A stretch of 64,000 bases of DNA from Siphonodentalium dalli (taxonomy: Eukaryota > Mollusca > Scaphopoda > Gadilida > Siphonodentaliidae). Both the position numbers and the translations under genes were made by a program. Under the pieces are notes generated by a model. That model searched no databases. It was not told the DNA's origin and was given only the letters and a program-made list of their open reading frames with translations. Where the stretch lies: contig CP136069.1 in assembly GCA_032622095.1 (NCBI GenBank), positions 206,266,750 to 206,330,749 of the forward strand, written 5' to 3'. This document shows positions 35,019-45,160 of this stretch, piece after piece. Each line of letters starts with the position of its first letter. The stretch's first letter is position 1.

Positions 35019-35545
35019 ACCAAATTTCAAGTCGATAGCTCTACCCGTTTCCGAGATCTGGTCTGCGCATGCGCGAAGCTGGTGTCGCACGGGCTCGGCG
35101 ACCCGATAAAATTCGTATCCGGGGCAAGATACATTCACATACCAAATTTCAAGTCGATAGTTCCACCCGTTTCCGAGATCTCGTCTGCGCATGCGCGAAG
35201 CTGGCGTCGCACGGGCTCGGCGACCCGATAAAATTCGTATCCGGGGCAAGATACATTCACATACCAAATTTCAAGTCGATAGCTCCACCCGTTTCCGAGA
35301 TCTCGTCTGCGCATGCGCGAAGCTGGCGTCGCACGGGCTCGGCGACCCGATAAAATTCGTATCCGGAGCAAGATACATTCACATAGCAAATTTCAAGTCG
35401 ATAGCTCCACCCGTTTCCGATATCTCGTCTGCGCATGCGCTGCACGGGCGCCGCACGTGCTCGCCAATACGACAACGTCCACCGCCTGGTCAAAGTACAC
35501 ACACGTACCATGTTTCGTCCCGATCGGTCGAGAATCGTAGATTTG
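35019..35545. repeat. 122-bp tandem array (4 full units) with TGCGCATGCGC palindromes
   Basis: ACCAAATTTCAAGTCGATAG starts at 35,019, 35,141, 35,263 and 35,385, with a partial fifth unit at 35,507. Each full unit has TGCGCATGCGC, starting at 35,064, 35,186, 35,308 and 35,430; the first three are followed by G, matching the NRF1 consensus YGCGCAYGCGCR, and the fourth by T. Units are 95% or more identical by eye except the last. The start of each unit resembles the ACCAAGTTTCATCGAAATCG core at 34,830, so the two belong to related families. Confidence 0.93.
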
Positions 35546-35699
35546 TATAAATGACAGACAAACATACATACATACAGACAGACAAACAGACAGAGGTCTT
35601 CAAAATATATATGAGATATATAGAGCCGCGATCGCGGTTGGCTAACAGAATCGTACATCTCTATATATATATATATATATCTATATCTATATTTGCGAA

Positions 35700-35720
<21 letters not shown>
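35546..35720. repeat. Back-to-back microsatellite ends: (CAGA)n, (TA)n, (TGTC)n
   Basis: A CATACATACAGACAGACAAACAGACAGAG tract (about 35,562-35,596), then (TA)n/(TATC)n at 35,661-35,692, then (TGTC)n at 35,701-35,728. Two microsatellite-ended repeats abut here in opposite orientation. Confidence 0.8.
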
Positions 35721-35730
<10 letters not shown>

Positions 35731-38313
35731 GTTCTATAGAAATTCAAAGGGGACCATCTAGATGATGCCAAAGGGATCTACTAGGAGTAGCTTTTTACGA
35801 GAAAAGATAATGGTCGGGGTTAGAATTTTCTAAAGTGACGCCGTTGTTGTCAGGGGCAGAAAAGGGGGAGGGGCAGAAAAAACATTTGTCGCCGATTGCC
35901 ACCAAACTTATATATAATCATCCCCATAATATGAGGAATCTAATGGCGTGGTTTAAATATGGCAAAAGTCGCACCGTTCGCGTCAGGGGTGCCCGGAAGG
36001 GGGGGGGGGCATATTTTTTTGTCGCCGATTGCCACGAAACTTACATATCATCATTCCTATGATATGAAGAATCCAACGGTGTGGTTTAAATATGTCAAAA
36101 GTGGCGTCGATTGAGTCAGGGGTGAACGGAAGGGGAGAGGGGCAGCAAAATTGATAAAACTAATTTTAGCGCAGATTTCCACCAAATTTTTATATATTCT
36201 TCTTCATGATACAATGAATCTAATTGTGCGATTTAACAACGCCAAATTGTTGTTTTTGGATGAGAGATTGGGAGGGGTGGGCTCTAAATTTGATAATAAG
36301 TCGCCGATTGCCACCGCACTTAGAGAAAATCATCCCCATGGTATGAGGAGTCTAATGGTGTGGCTTTTATCTGTCAGATGTGGCCTCATTCGAGTCAGGG
36401 TTGCATTGAAAGGGACAAGGGCACCAAAATTGATGCACAGTTTTTTTAGCGCCAATTTCCACCAAATTGATACACGTTCTTATCCATGATATGAGGAATC
36501 TAATCGTGATTTAAAGACGCCATAGTGGTGCTGTTTGGGTGAGCGGTGGAGAGGGGAGGGATTGGCACCAAATTTGATAAAAAAATTGTTTAGTCGCCGA
36601 TTATCACCAAACTTATAAACAATAATCTCCATGATATCAGGAGTGTAATCGTGTGGTTTAAGGGTGTCTCAAGTGGGGCCATTCGAGTCAGTGGTGTATA
36701 GAGATAAGAGGGACACAAAAAATTATATCTATATGTTTAGTGCCGATTTCCACCAGATTGATACATATTCTTCTCCGTGATACGAGGAATCTTATCGTGT
36801 GGTTTAGATACACCAAACTGGTGATACGAATACGAATTTGTATACTCGCCAATTTTCACCAATTTTATATATATGCATCTCTAATCTCTAATGAGTCTTA
36901 GTGTGTGCAGCTTGAGTCCGAAATAGGGACGGGAGGGTCACCAAAACTGATACAAAATATTTTTAGTACCAATTACCATCAAATTCAGACACGTTCTTCT
37001 CAAATGATACAAGAAATAAAATCGTGCTGTCTGTCTGACTTTTTGTCTGTCTGTGTGCGTTCTATATATAACTTCACGCGGTACAATCGAGATGGCACCA
37101 AGGCGTTCTAAGAGGGGTAACTTTTTACAAGGAAGATAATGGTGCGGGTTAAAATTTTCTAAAATGACGCTGTTGGTGGGAGGGGAAATTTAAAAAATAG
37201 TTTTGTCGCTGATTTCCTCCAAACGAATACATAATCACCTTCGCCATATGGCGTTGTTCGAGTCAGCGTTGCATCAACAATTGATTTAATAAACCAAATT
37301 CCAACAAATTCATACACGTTTTCTCTAATGATATACCATGAATTAAATCACATTTGGTGTTGTTTGCGTCACGGATGGCGAGCGGATATGCACTATCATT
37401 GATAAGATTGCTATTCGCCGATATCCACATATAAGTTATATACAGTCACCAGGCCATCTCCATATCATTTTAAGTAGTTGGGCGTTCACATTTCACAATC
37501 CCGACATATGGTGACCCACATAAGTCACTTGAACAATTATATCTTCTTAACAGTCATATTTATATGGGAATGGCAATCAAGGCTTTCATACAATGAGCTA
37601 GCAAAAAGAGATAACTAGAAGAAGCATTAAACGTATATTTATCATTCTATTGAAGAGATACATATATTCGTGCAAACTGAAAGATCTCGAACCGTCAGAG
37701 GATTGCATATATATAATAACAAAATATAGTCTGTTCCATTCAATAGTTTCCACAAAAAGTTACAATTTGTCAAGAGATATGGAAGGCCTGTACAAAAATA
37801 GTGGTCACAGTGTGCAGTCAAATGTAGTTTCTTCTGATATACAAGAAATTGCAGTTAGTAGCACAAGACTTTTCAGGATCCTACCAATACTGACATCTGA
37901 CAAGGGTTTTAGAACAGACTCATTGACTGACATAAACAACTCAAAATCTCGCTCTGTACCTGGCACATGTAGCTTATATACCTGCGCAGCAACATTTCGT
38001 TTAAACTAAGAATATTTAGTCAATATATAGCACCATGAACAGAGGAGCACCTGGAAATTTCTTTGAAACATCTGTATCTTCATGGAGATATGATAGCCAG
38101 GTGTCCTCGAGATCTTAGTCCAACCCACTAGATTGATTGATACATCTCAATATGTAAAAGCCAATTATTATCTTTTATCGAACTAATGTGTTTATGATGT
38201 GCATGTATCATATTATAACGTCTAATGTATACGCAGTTGTAAATAAATAAATACTTCATTATTGGTGGAACGGATTAATCGCGATAAACAGAATGACAAT
38301 TGACAAGGTGAGC
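35652..38313. repeat. Complex dispersed repeat, copy 2
   Basis: Inverted relative to 5,652-7,720. Starts with (TATC)n and (TGTC)n, then TTCTATAGAAATTC, GATCTACTAGGAGTAGCTTTTTACGAG and GTGACGCCGTTG. Then come diverged 250-300-bp dimers (GCCGATTGCCACCAAACTTA, TTTGAGTCAGGG-like words) to about 37,400, then an AT-rich body ending GACAATTGACAAGGTGAGCC. The terminal module recurs internally at about 37,028-37,180 with its own (GTCT)n, so the copy contains an extra 1.3-kb tandem step. A 119-codon frame at 37,650-38,009 is antisense to the frame in copy 1 and is not called a gene. Confidence 0.8.
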
Positions 38314-38461
38314 CACTACTTATATTCCATGACTGTAATACTCATGTTTTGTGATGCTATTTGAATATACAATTTATTTATTAACACTTTAAGCAAGAGC
38401 ATTCTCTATTCCCCAAAAAATCCACAGCATACATTAACCTGGGAAACGCCGGGTAACCCTG

Positions 38462-38491
38462 CTAGTATATATATATATATATATATATATA
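38462..38491. repeat. (TA)n microsatellite
   Basis: About 14 TA dinucleotides immediately before the 181-bp satellite. Confidence 0.95.
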
Positions 38492-38559
38492 GTGGATTGA
38501 GAAGGTACCCGTGCCCGCGTATCCGTGCCAAGTGCGCCCATATATATGGTTAGTTCCAC

Positions 38560-39375
38560 CAGCCGAGGCGCACAAAATATATGATTTAATTTTTATATTA
38601 TAGTCATTTAAGGTCGTATTGTCCCTTTCCGCCGGACCCATATACTCCAATATTAGCGATGTATATGGTATGTTCTGTCAGCTTAGGCGCAAAAACTACT
38701 TGATAAATTGATGAAAATATTGCAGAATTGAATTCATATAGTACCCGTCTATCAGAATCGGTGCGACTAATTTTTATATTTTAGTCATTTAAGGTCGTAT
38801 TGACCCTTTCCGCCGGACCCATATACTCCAATATTGGCGATATATAAGGTATGTTCTGTCAGCTGAGGCGCTCAAACTGCTTGACAAATTGATGGGAATA
38901 TTGCAGATTTGAATTCATATAGTACCCGTCTATCAGAATCGGTGCGACTAATTTTTATATTATAGTCATTTAAGGTCGTATTGTCCCTTTCCGCCGGACC
39001 CATATACTCCAATATTAGCGATGTATATGGTATGTTCTGTCAGCTTAGGCGCAAAAACTACTTGATAAATTGATGAAAATATTGCAGAATTGAATTCATA
39101 TATATAGTACCCGTCTATCAGAATCGGTGCGACTAATTTTTATATTTTAGTCATTTAAGGTCGTATTGACCCTTTCCGCCGGACCCATATACTCCAATAT
39201 TGGCGATATATAAGGTATGTTCTGTCAGCTGAGGCGCTCAAACTGCTTGACAAATTGATGGGAATATTGCAGATTTGAATTCATATAGTACCCGTCTATC
39301 AGAATCGGTGCGACTAATTTTTATATTTTAGTCATTTAAGGTCGAATTAACTCTTCCCGCCGGACCCATATACTT
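38560..39375. repeat. 181-bp satellite with alternating A-B-A-B units
   Basis: GGTCGTATT-type anchors fall at 38,612, 38,793, 38,974, 39,159 and 39,340 (steps 181, 181, 185, 181). Units 1 and 3 share TTAGCGATGTATATGG and AACTACTTGATAAATTGATG. Units 2 and 4 share TTGGCGATATATAAGG and AACTGCTTGACAAATTGATG. The alternation means the present array arose by duplicating a dimer. Each unit holds an EcoRI site (GAATTC) before ATATAGTACCCG. Confidence 0.92.
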
Positions 39376-40420
39376 GTTGTGGTACACTCGTTTGATAGTT
39401 TGTGGCCATAGTTGGATGGATGGAACACACTTTGGTGGTTTTAGGATACCAGTTGGATAGATTTAGACACCGGGTGGGTGGTTTGTAAATGGGACACCTG
39501 CTTTTGAGCATTTTACACTATTTGTATAATTGGATACACCCGTTGGGTGGATAGGTTGGGCAATCATTGGCTGGTTTGTAACACTAACCATTGCTTGGGA
39601 CTCGGTCGAAATCGAGTATTCCATTTGAAAATAGTGTTCGTATAAACACGACCTGGTGACATTTAGCGAACACTGACAAATGTTGAAACTTTTAGTTGCC
39701 ACTTTGTCCGCAATTTTGGAAACGTCTACTCAAATATGCACCGTGGTCCATATCTAACATACACTTAGTACTAGGTTCACTTGTGTGCTCTATTCTTGAC
39801 ATTACAATAAAGATTGATAACTTGTTTAGCAATTTAGTACACCTATACTTGGAACTTTGATTATGAGGGAACACAAGGGCCAAATGCTCGTGATATAACG
39901 GACACTAATCGAAATTGGATTGATCCTCATATGCAGTTGCGCACTGGTCATTTAATCAGATAGGTTTTGTATAAATAGAAAAGAAAAGATCTCATTAAAT
40001 TTAATGAAATTCCCCGATTTTACTACTCCCGTTCGTCATTTTGACCGCCATTTTTTATTTTTACAATCTAATTCCACACGAAGTGATAGCTATACGTCTT
40101 GATCCGTTTCCATGGAAACTACATGCCCACTTTTGTTTCTTGTTGACATCGAACAGTTTAAGCGGACATCATAACGAACAAGAGAAATTGTGAATAGCAC
40201 AGTCCATCACATGACCTGGAGACGGACTCATCAAACAACAAAACGTTCAGACTTCTTAATGACGAATATTATAAATTAGTCCAGTCAACATAGGGTTTGA
40301 CCTACACAAAATTTGTACAGAATTGGTTTTATCGTTTTTGGTCGATAATGGTCGTGTTGTGGTATAGATAACGTAGTAATGGTCGTGTTGTATTATTGAC
40401 TGGTATATATATATATAGAG
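39376..40420. other. Stretch without a recognised gene
   Basis: Loose repetition of TTGGATGG/GGTTTGT words at 39,380-39,600; otherwise no supported feature. (TA)n at about 40,404-40,417. Confidence 0.4.
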
Positions 40421-40575
40421 TAATCAATTGTTTTCGATGATTACGTGACATAATTAACGAGGGGAGCCGGGCCTGGTAAAACTCGAGTGAGCGGAGCGAA
40501 CGAGGGTTTTACCAATAGGACCGGCTACCCGAGTGAATTATGTCACGTAATCATCGAAACCAATTGATTGTTCTG
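40421..40575. repeat. Strong inverted repeat (about 65-bp arms, 15-nt loop)
   Basis: CAATTG...TTTCGATGATTACGTGACATAATT is mirrored by AATTATGTCACGTAATCATCG...CAATTG, and CCGGGCCTGGTAAAACTCG by CGAGGGTTTTACCAATAGG. The loop is about AGTGAGCGGAGCGAA. Short bulges only. It could be a compact MITE or form a cruciform/hairpin RNA. Confidence 0.88.
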
Positions 40576-41045
40576 TTTATTACACACTTTCAACCACTAA
40601 ACGTTGCTATTTCTAAAGAGAAGATGTGACAAAATAAGACCAGATCAGCTGATTCTCCCATTTTGAACCCCAACGTACAGTTGCGCGTGCAGTGACGCGG
40701 ATGGACACATAATTTAAATAATTGTGACGTAACGATACCGATCGACCTCATTATTTTGATTCACTTTGGCGCGATTCATTTTTTAAAGTTTCGGAAATTT
40801 TCTGTCAAAATTGTGTTTATTCTGACCGAACAAGCATGGCACTTGGAACGGGATATTGTCAAGATTCTGATGGTGTGTGTAAATAATGTTGGTTCATACA
40901 GGAAATGTTTGAAAATCGTGCTAAAAGTAGAAAACTAAGTTTCGAAGTGAGGATATATTAATTATCGACGTAAACAAACACTCGACGGAACTGGATAAAT
41001 TTATTGTTCACATGGAATTTTTCATAGTTCATTTGACTGGAATAT

Positions 41046-41078
41046 GACATCGTCCGAATCATCGGAGTCGATAATAGG
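41046..41078 (+). other. Possible first coding exon ending in a splice donor
   Basis: ATG followed by a Ser/Glu-rich dodecapeptide (MTSSESSESIIG) runs into ATAG/GTAAGA, a good 5' splice site in phase 1. Acidic Ser/Glu starts occur in several families. No linked downstream exon can be shown; the exon at 51,908 is in the same orientation, 10.8 kb on. Weak evidence. Confidence 0.2.
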
Positions 41079-43291
41079 TAAGATTCTTCTTCATTTTACC
41101 GGTTTATTAACTGCTTCTGCATCATCGTTGGCAGTTCGTTTCTGTTCAACTTCAACCATGTTTGAGCTGTAGAAAGTGAAAATAGTTCCGGCTGTCAAAA
41201 GTCGCGTGCTCTCACCGGTGACGTAATTCACAGGTGTGACATTATCACTTTTAATTCACCAAGAAATCCTTATAAATCACGGCTAAGTGTGTAATAAAAC
41301 GTAGTTATTTGGAAATGTCTGTCGCAGCACCGTGTACAGCACATGTGATTGAACTTAAAGCACCAGAGAATACTTTTCAAACATTAATTAATTTATAGTC
41401 AGCGAAGAGTTACTACAGAATCAAACAAACAAACATTGTCTGACTAAATTTGAGATTTTTTTTTTATTTTAAATTTAATTTTTAATATTATACGAATCTG
41501 GATTGGTTTTTACAAAAAATCATTATACTATTGGATTGGTTTTTACAAAAAATAATTTGCGAGGGACTACCATCACTACGGGCGCGTTTGTCGCTCAATT
41601 TTGGTCCCCGTTCTCCGTGACCAGTTTATTACTATTTTTACGTACAGCGCGAATTTTGTCATTCTCGGTTTTGCGATTGTGGGTGAAAGACGCCGAGATT
41701 TTAAACAACAAACAGATCGCTGATTATTGACATACACGTACCTGTAAGCTAATCCAAATGTGGCCAAATTAGGTAATCGTCGAGTAAATATACGTCCAGG
41801 GGCTGTCCGGAATCCGGGAAGGACGCAACTAGACTAGAGTGATTGTTCTATCTGTCTATTTTTAAATTTTTGTCTGTCATGACCTCATCTGCTCATGTAA
41901 TTGTGTCATGATTGTGCTTGTCAGTAATGTCACCCAACCCAGATATTTGTGGGAAAGTATGTAAGATATTTCCAGTGTATTCTTTTCAGCAAACAAATTC
42001 AAGTTCATACGGTATTGTATGATATCTGTTTCCAAATTCCATTGTCCAGGCCTGGTGTTTATATCAAATTCAGGGTGGCAGAAAATCGCTCCCTAATACT
42101 AATAGTTACTAATACTTAGGAGCGCAAATCGCTCTCCTGAGTAATATGTTGTGATTTTTGTATGTAATTCATTCCATTTTACATGAAAAGATAAATCACA
42201 ATACATGCATGATGCAGTGGAGTATAAAATCAATCCACTTTTTTCAGAACAATTAATAAATTAGTTCAATGCAGTGCAGAAGATCTTGGAAAGACACATG
42301 ACGATCTTGTCAACCAGAGCACGCAGCACTTATGTCATAACCTATCGCTATAAAATAAATTATCGGGACACCGATTTACAAAAGTCGGAACTCATTGGTG
42401 TTTACAAATCAAAGCCTCGATGCTGCTCTGAACTCTATCCGAATACATGTGGTAACCGAAAGATGTCAACACGACTTCAAAGACTCGATGTCGCTGTAGA
42501 ATTTAACACCGCGCATGCAGTTTTGTTACCACTCTTGAGTGATCTTCTGTCTACTAGTTTGGAACTATATAAGTGGTGCCATGGTCATGGAATTGAATGT
42601 CAGTTTCACAAACACGATAAACCGCGTACTGGTACGTGGAATGCGCATAGTAACCCCCGGTATGTTGACACAAAGTACAACTTACAAGGTTGTCCAATCC
42701 CGTCTGTCAATCAACCAAGGCACGTCTTGCCATCATAACATTACGACAGTTTTCATTTCGAGACAATGTTTGACGATCCGAGGTAGTGATCGGTGTTGGA
42801 ACATCAAAGACTCGCCGCCGCCGCTCTGAAACCTAACCCGAAGAATGTGGTCACTGACGTCACTCATGTCTGCACTTCAATGAATCGGTGCAGCTATTGA
42901 ATTTAACCCAGTTCAGGCCCCTGTTAATAAAACCTATGTTTAGCGTCACTTTGGGTTTTCAAACCTAAATGCGGTATGAGGTTATTATTTATTATTTTCG
43001 GGCCAATTTCCAGAATATGAAAATGTTCTGGAAATTGAAACTGCCTCAAGTTGATATTACCTAATAATAACCCTTTTAGTACATAGCAATAACCCATACT
43101 TCTTGCATTCTACATGGATACAGAGAAGAAGTAGATTAACCATTATAGGCATATCAAAACATTAAACATTATATCACATGCCTGGTAGCAATGTCCACTT
43201 TGCTAAGCTCGATCACTATAGCTATTCTTAGAAAAAATATCACCATAAAGAGTTTGACATCAACACATCATTGAAAGTTTTCGGCCTTGAC
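41079..43291. other. Stretch without a convincing gene
   Basis: The 154-codon frame at 42,274-42,738 has no recognised motif. Part of its DNA (AAAGCCTCGATGCTGCTCTGAA near 42,411, and an ATTGAATTTAACCC-like stretch) recurs diverged near 42,807-42,910 without the frame, suggesting repeat sequence. Confidence 0.35.
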
Positions 43292-43729
43292 TCAGTCATC
43301 AGATGGGGAACCTTCATTCTGTTCATCTTTTGGTTGTTGGTTTCTCCAAGGCCCACTCTCATGCAATAAATTATTCCCCGCGACATCCGCGCGTAAATCA
43401 CGTACAGTGATAGTAGATAGTGTGCCTTTTCGACTGAGATCAAAATTACCCCAGTCGCTGCCGACCTCAACGTCACCGACACCCGAAATACCTATGTCGG
43501 ATCCGTCATCAAGCTTTACGTTCTCGAGGAAACATTGGATAGTGGAGTCCGCGTCACAGTTTGTGATCAACATTATCAACATGATCAGTACAACGAAAAT
43601 ATGCAACGGATTTCGAGAAAAATCCTTGATGGAAGTTGTAAATTGATCCCCCGTCTGGTTCGACACGAACTCTGGAACATTTGCCATGCGTTGACGATAA
43701 TAAAGGAAATGCGCTATTATTATTACCAA
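43292..43729 (-). CDS. Hypothetical 145-aa protein with one membrane segment (doubtful)
   Basis: The frame has a hydrophilic start, a strongly hydrophobic stretch HIFVVLIMLIMLITN at about residues 43-57, and a mixed acidic region (LDDGSDIGISGVGDVEVGSDW) with a normal amino-acid balance. Such a layout would fit a small signal-anchored protein or one exon of a secreted or membrane protein (segment plus acidic ectodomain). I recognise no family. There is no clear promoter, and neighbouring open frames on the opposite strand weaken the case. Kept because composition is unlike the nearby repeats. Confidence 0.25.
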   Translation of the reverse strand: MVIIIAHFLYYRQRMANVPEFVSNQTGDQFTTSIKDFSRNPLHIFVVLIMLIMLITNCDADSTIQCFLENVKLDDGSDIGISGVGDVEVGSDWGNFDLSRKGTLSTITVRDLRADVAGNNLLHESGPWRNQQPKDEQNEGSPSDD

Positions 43730-44509
43730 AAAAGTTAAATGCGGCGGGTTTTATTAACAGTGGCATCCTGCATGTTTGGTTCTTGCTATTGGGTAATCTC
43801 CCATTTATTTTTGTTTGGAACAAGAGAAGCATTGTATTGTCAACATCGCACAAAGCATTAATTGTTTGTTTTAGGCACGCAATAAAACGCGTACCATGAA
43901 TAAAAATTAGGCCAGCGGTAGGTGTAAATTCGAACTGAAGTGAAACATGGATAGTAACAATTCAGTGATCCACATTGAATTTATTCTCTGCCTTCATGGG
44001 GAATGAGTAATACTTCTCTCATATCCATACATGTGGCATTGTACAGTAATGAGAATGCCCTTGAAAAAGCCCTTGAAGTCCTTGAATTTTAAAGCTTAAA
44101 TTTAGACTATGGGAACCTGTATGAACCCTGATTAGACCACTTGCCATGGTATAATTCGCCGACCACCCAATAATAGAACCTAATGACCATGTCCCTATCG
44201 AAGGCAAGTGATTCAAAAGCGATGTCATTCGACCTTGACCGAATTTGGCCATCAACTTCATGAACGTCGACGTATGTCGGTCATCTTCAAAGAACATGAA
44301 AGGCTTCTATGTTTTTGATGTTCATCGCTGATCGCCTACAGAATAAAGCCATGATTTGGTTGATTTATCGGTCACGAATTATGGTTCATCTCTCATTCCC
44401 ACCCGTGAATCTGAACAAACTACTTAAATCGGTCCATACCCCTTCAAACATTAAACAAAAATGTCATGCAAACAGTCCAATCTCTGGGTATATTTTGATG
44501 AAAGTCCTC
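43730..44509. other. Stretch without a recognised gene
   Basis: No repeat or coding feature supported; a 92-codon minus frame at 44,019-44,297 has no known motif. Confidence 0.4.
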
Positions 44510-45160
44510 ATAGACGTCTCATCTTGGATCAAAATCAGTTTTGAAAAATGAATTGCGAATTGCTATCTGCTTTCAAATGAACATGACTGTTCGGCTATAT
44601 TATATTGAATATTTTCCTAATAAGTTGGTTATGAGAAATATCATTGGATGTATTCACAAGTGTTTGGGCGACGAGTGTGAGGATTTCTCAAGTCTACACT
44701 CTCCTCTGGTAAATAATTCCTCCAATGCAGTTTTGAAATAAAGAAGATAGGTTCCATAGAATGGGAGAGTCCTAATGCATTTTAGTGTTTGAACGGGTTG
44801 ACCACATAACATCGCTAAATGTGATCGAATTAGTGTAATCTTATCGTAATAGTGCCTTTATCGCAAATTGCGATTCGTTATCGGTTATTTCGATCCCTAC
44901 GTCTCATTCATTCTACAGACATCCGATGTACACACAATGTCCTCATAAATAAAATTGTCCTCGCAATGTTGTTGTGAAAGCACATACATGTATGTGTCCT
45001 CCCAACGCAACGAAAACGAACACAATCACATATGTGCCATTTTACCCGGCCTTATAATGTTGATGCAGGCTCAGTATAATCCGCTCACAGTTTAGATATA
45101 TTAGCACTTCATCTGTTGTCACACTCAACTTTTACTTTATCTACCAGTTGACAATAGTCC

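Noticed and set aside
42274-42738. 154-codon plus-strand frame
   Set aside because: No recognisable motif; part of the DNA recurs nearby without the frame.
43270-43310. CTGATGACTGAGTC...CCGAAA on the minus strand as a second hammerhead
   Set aside because: The segment between CUGAUGA and GAAA cannot form stem II, and no stem I pairing is found.
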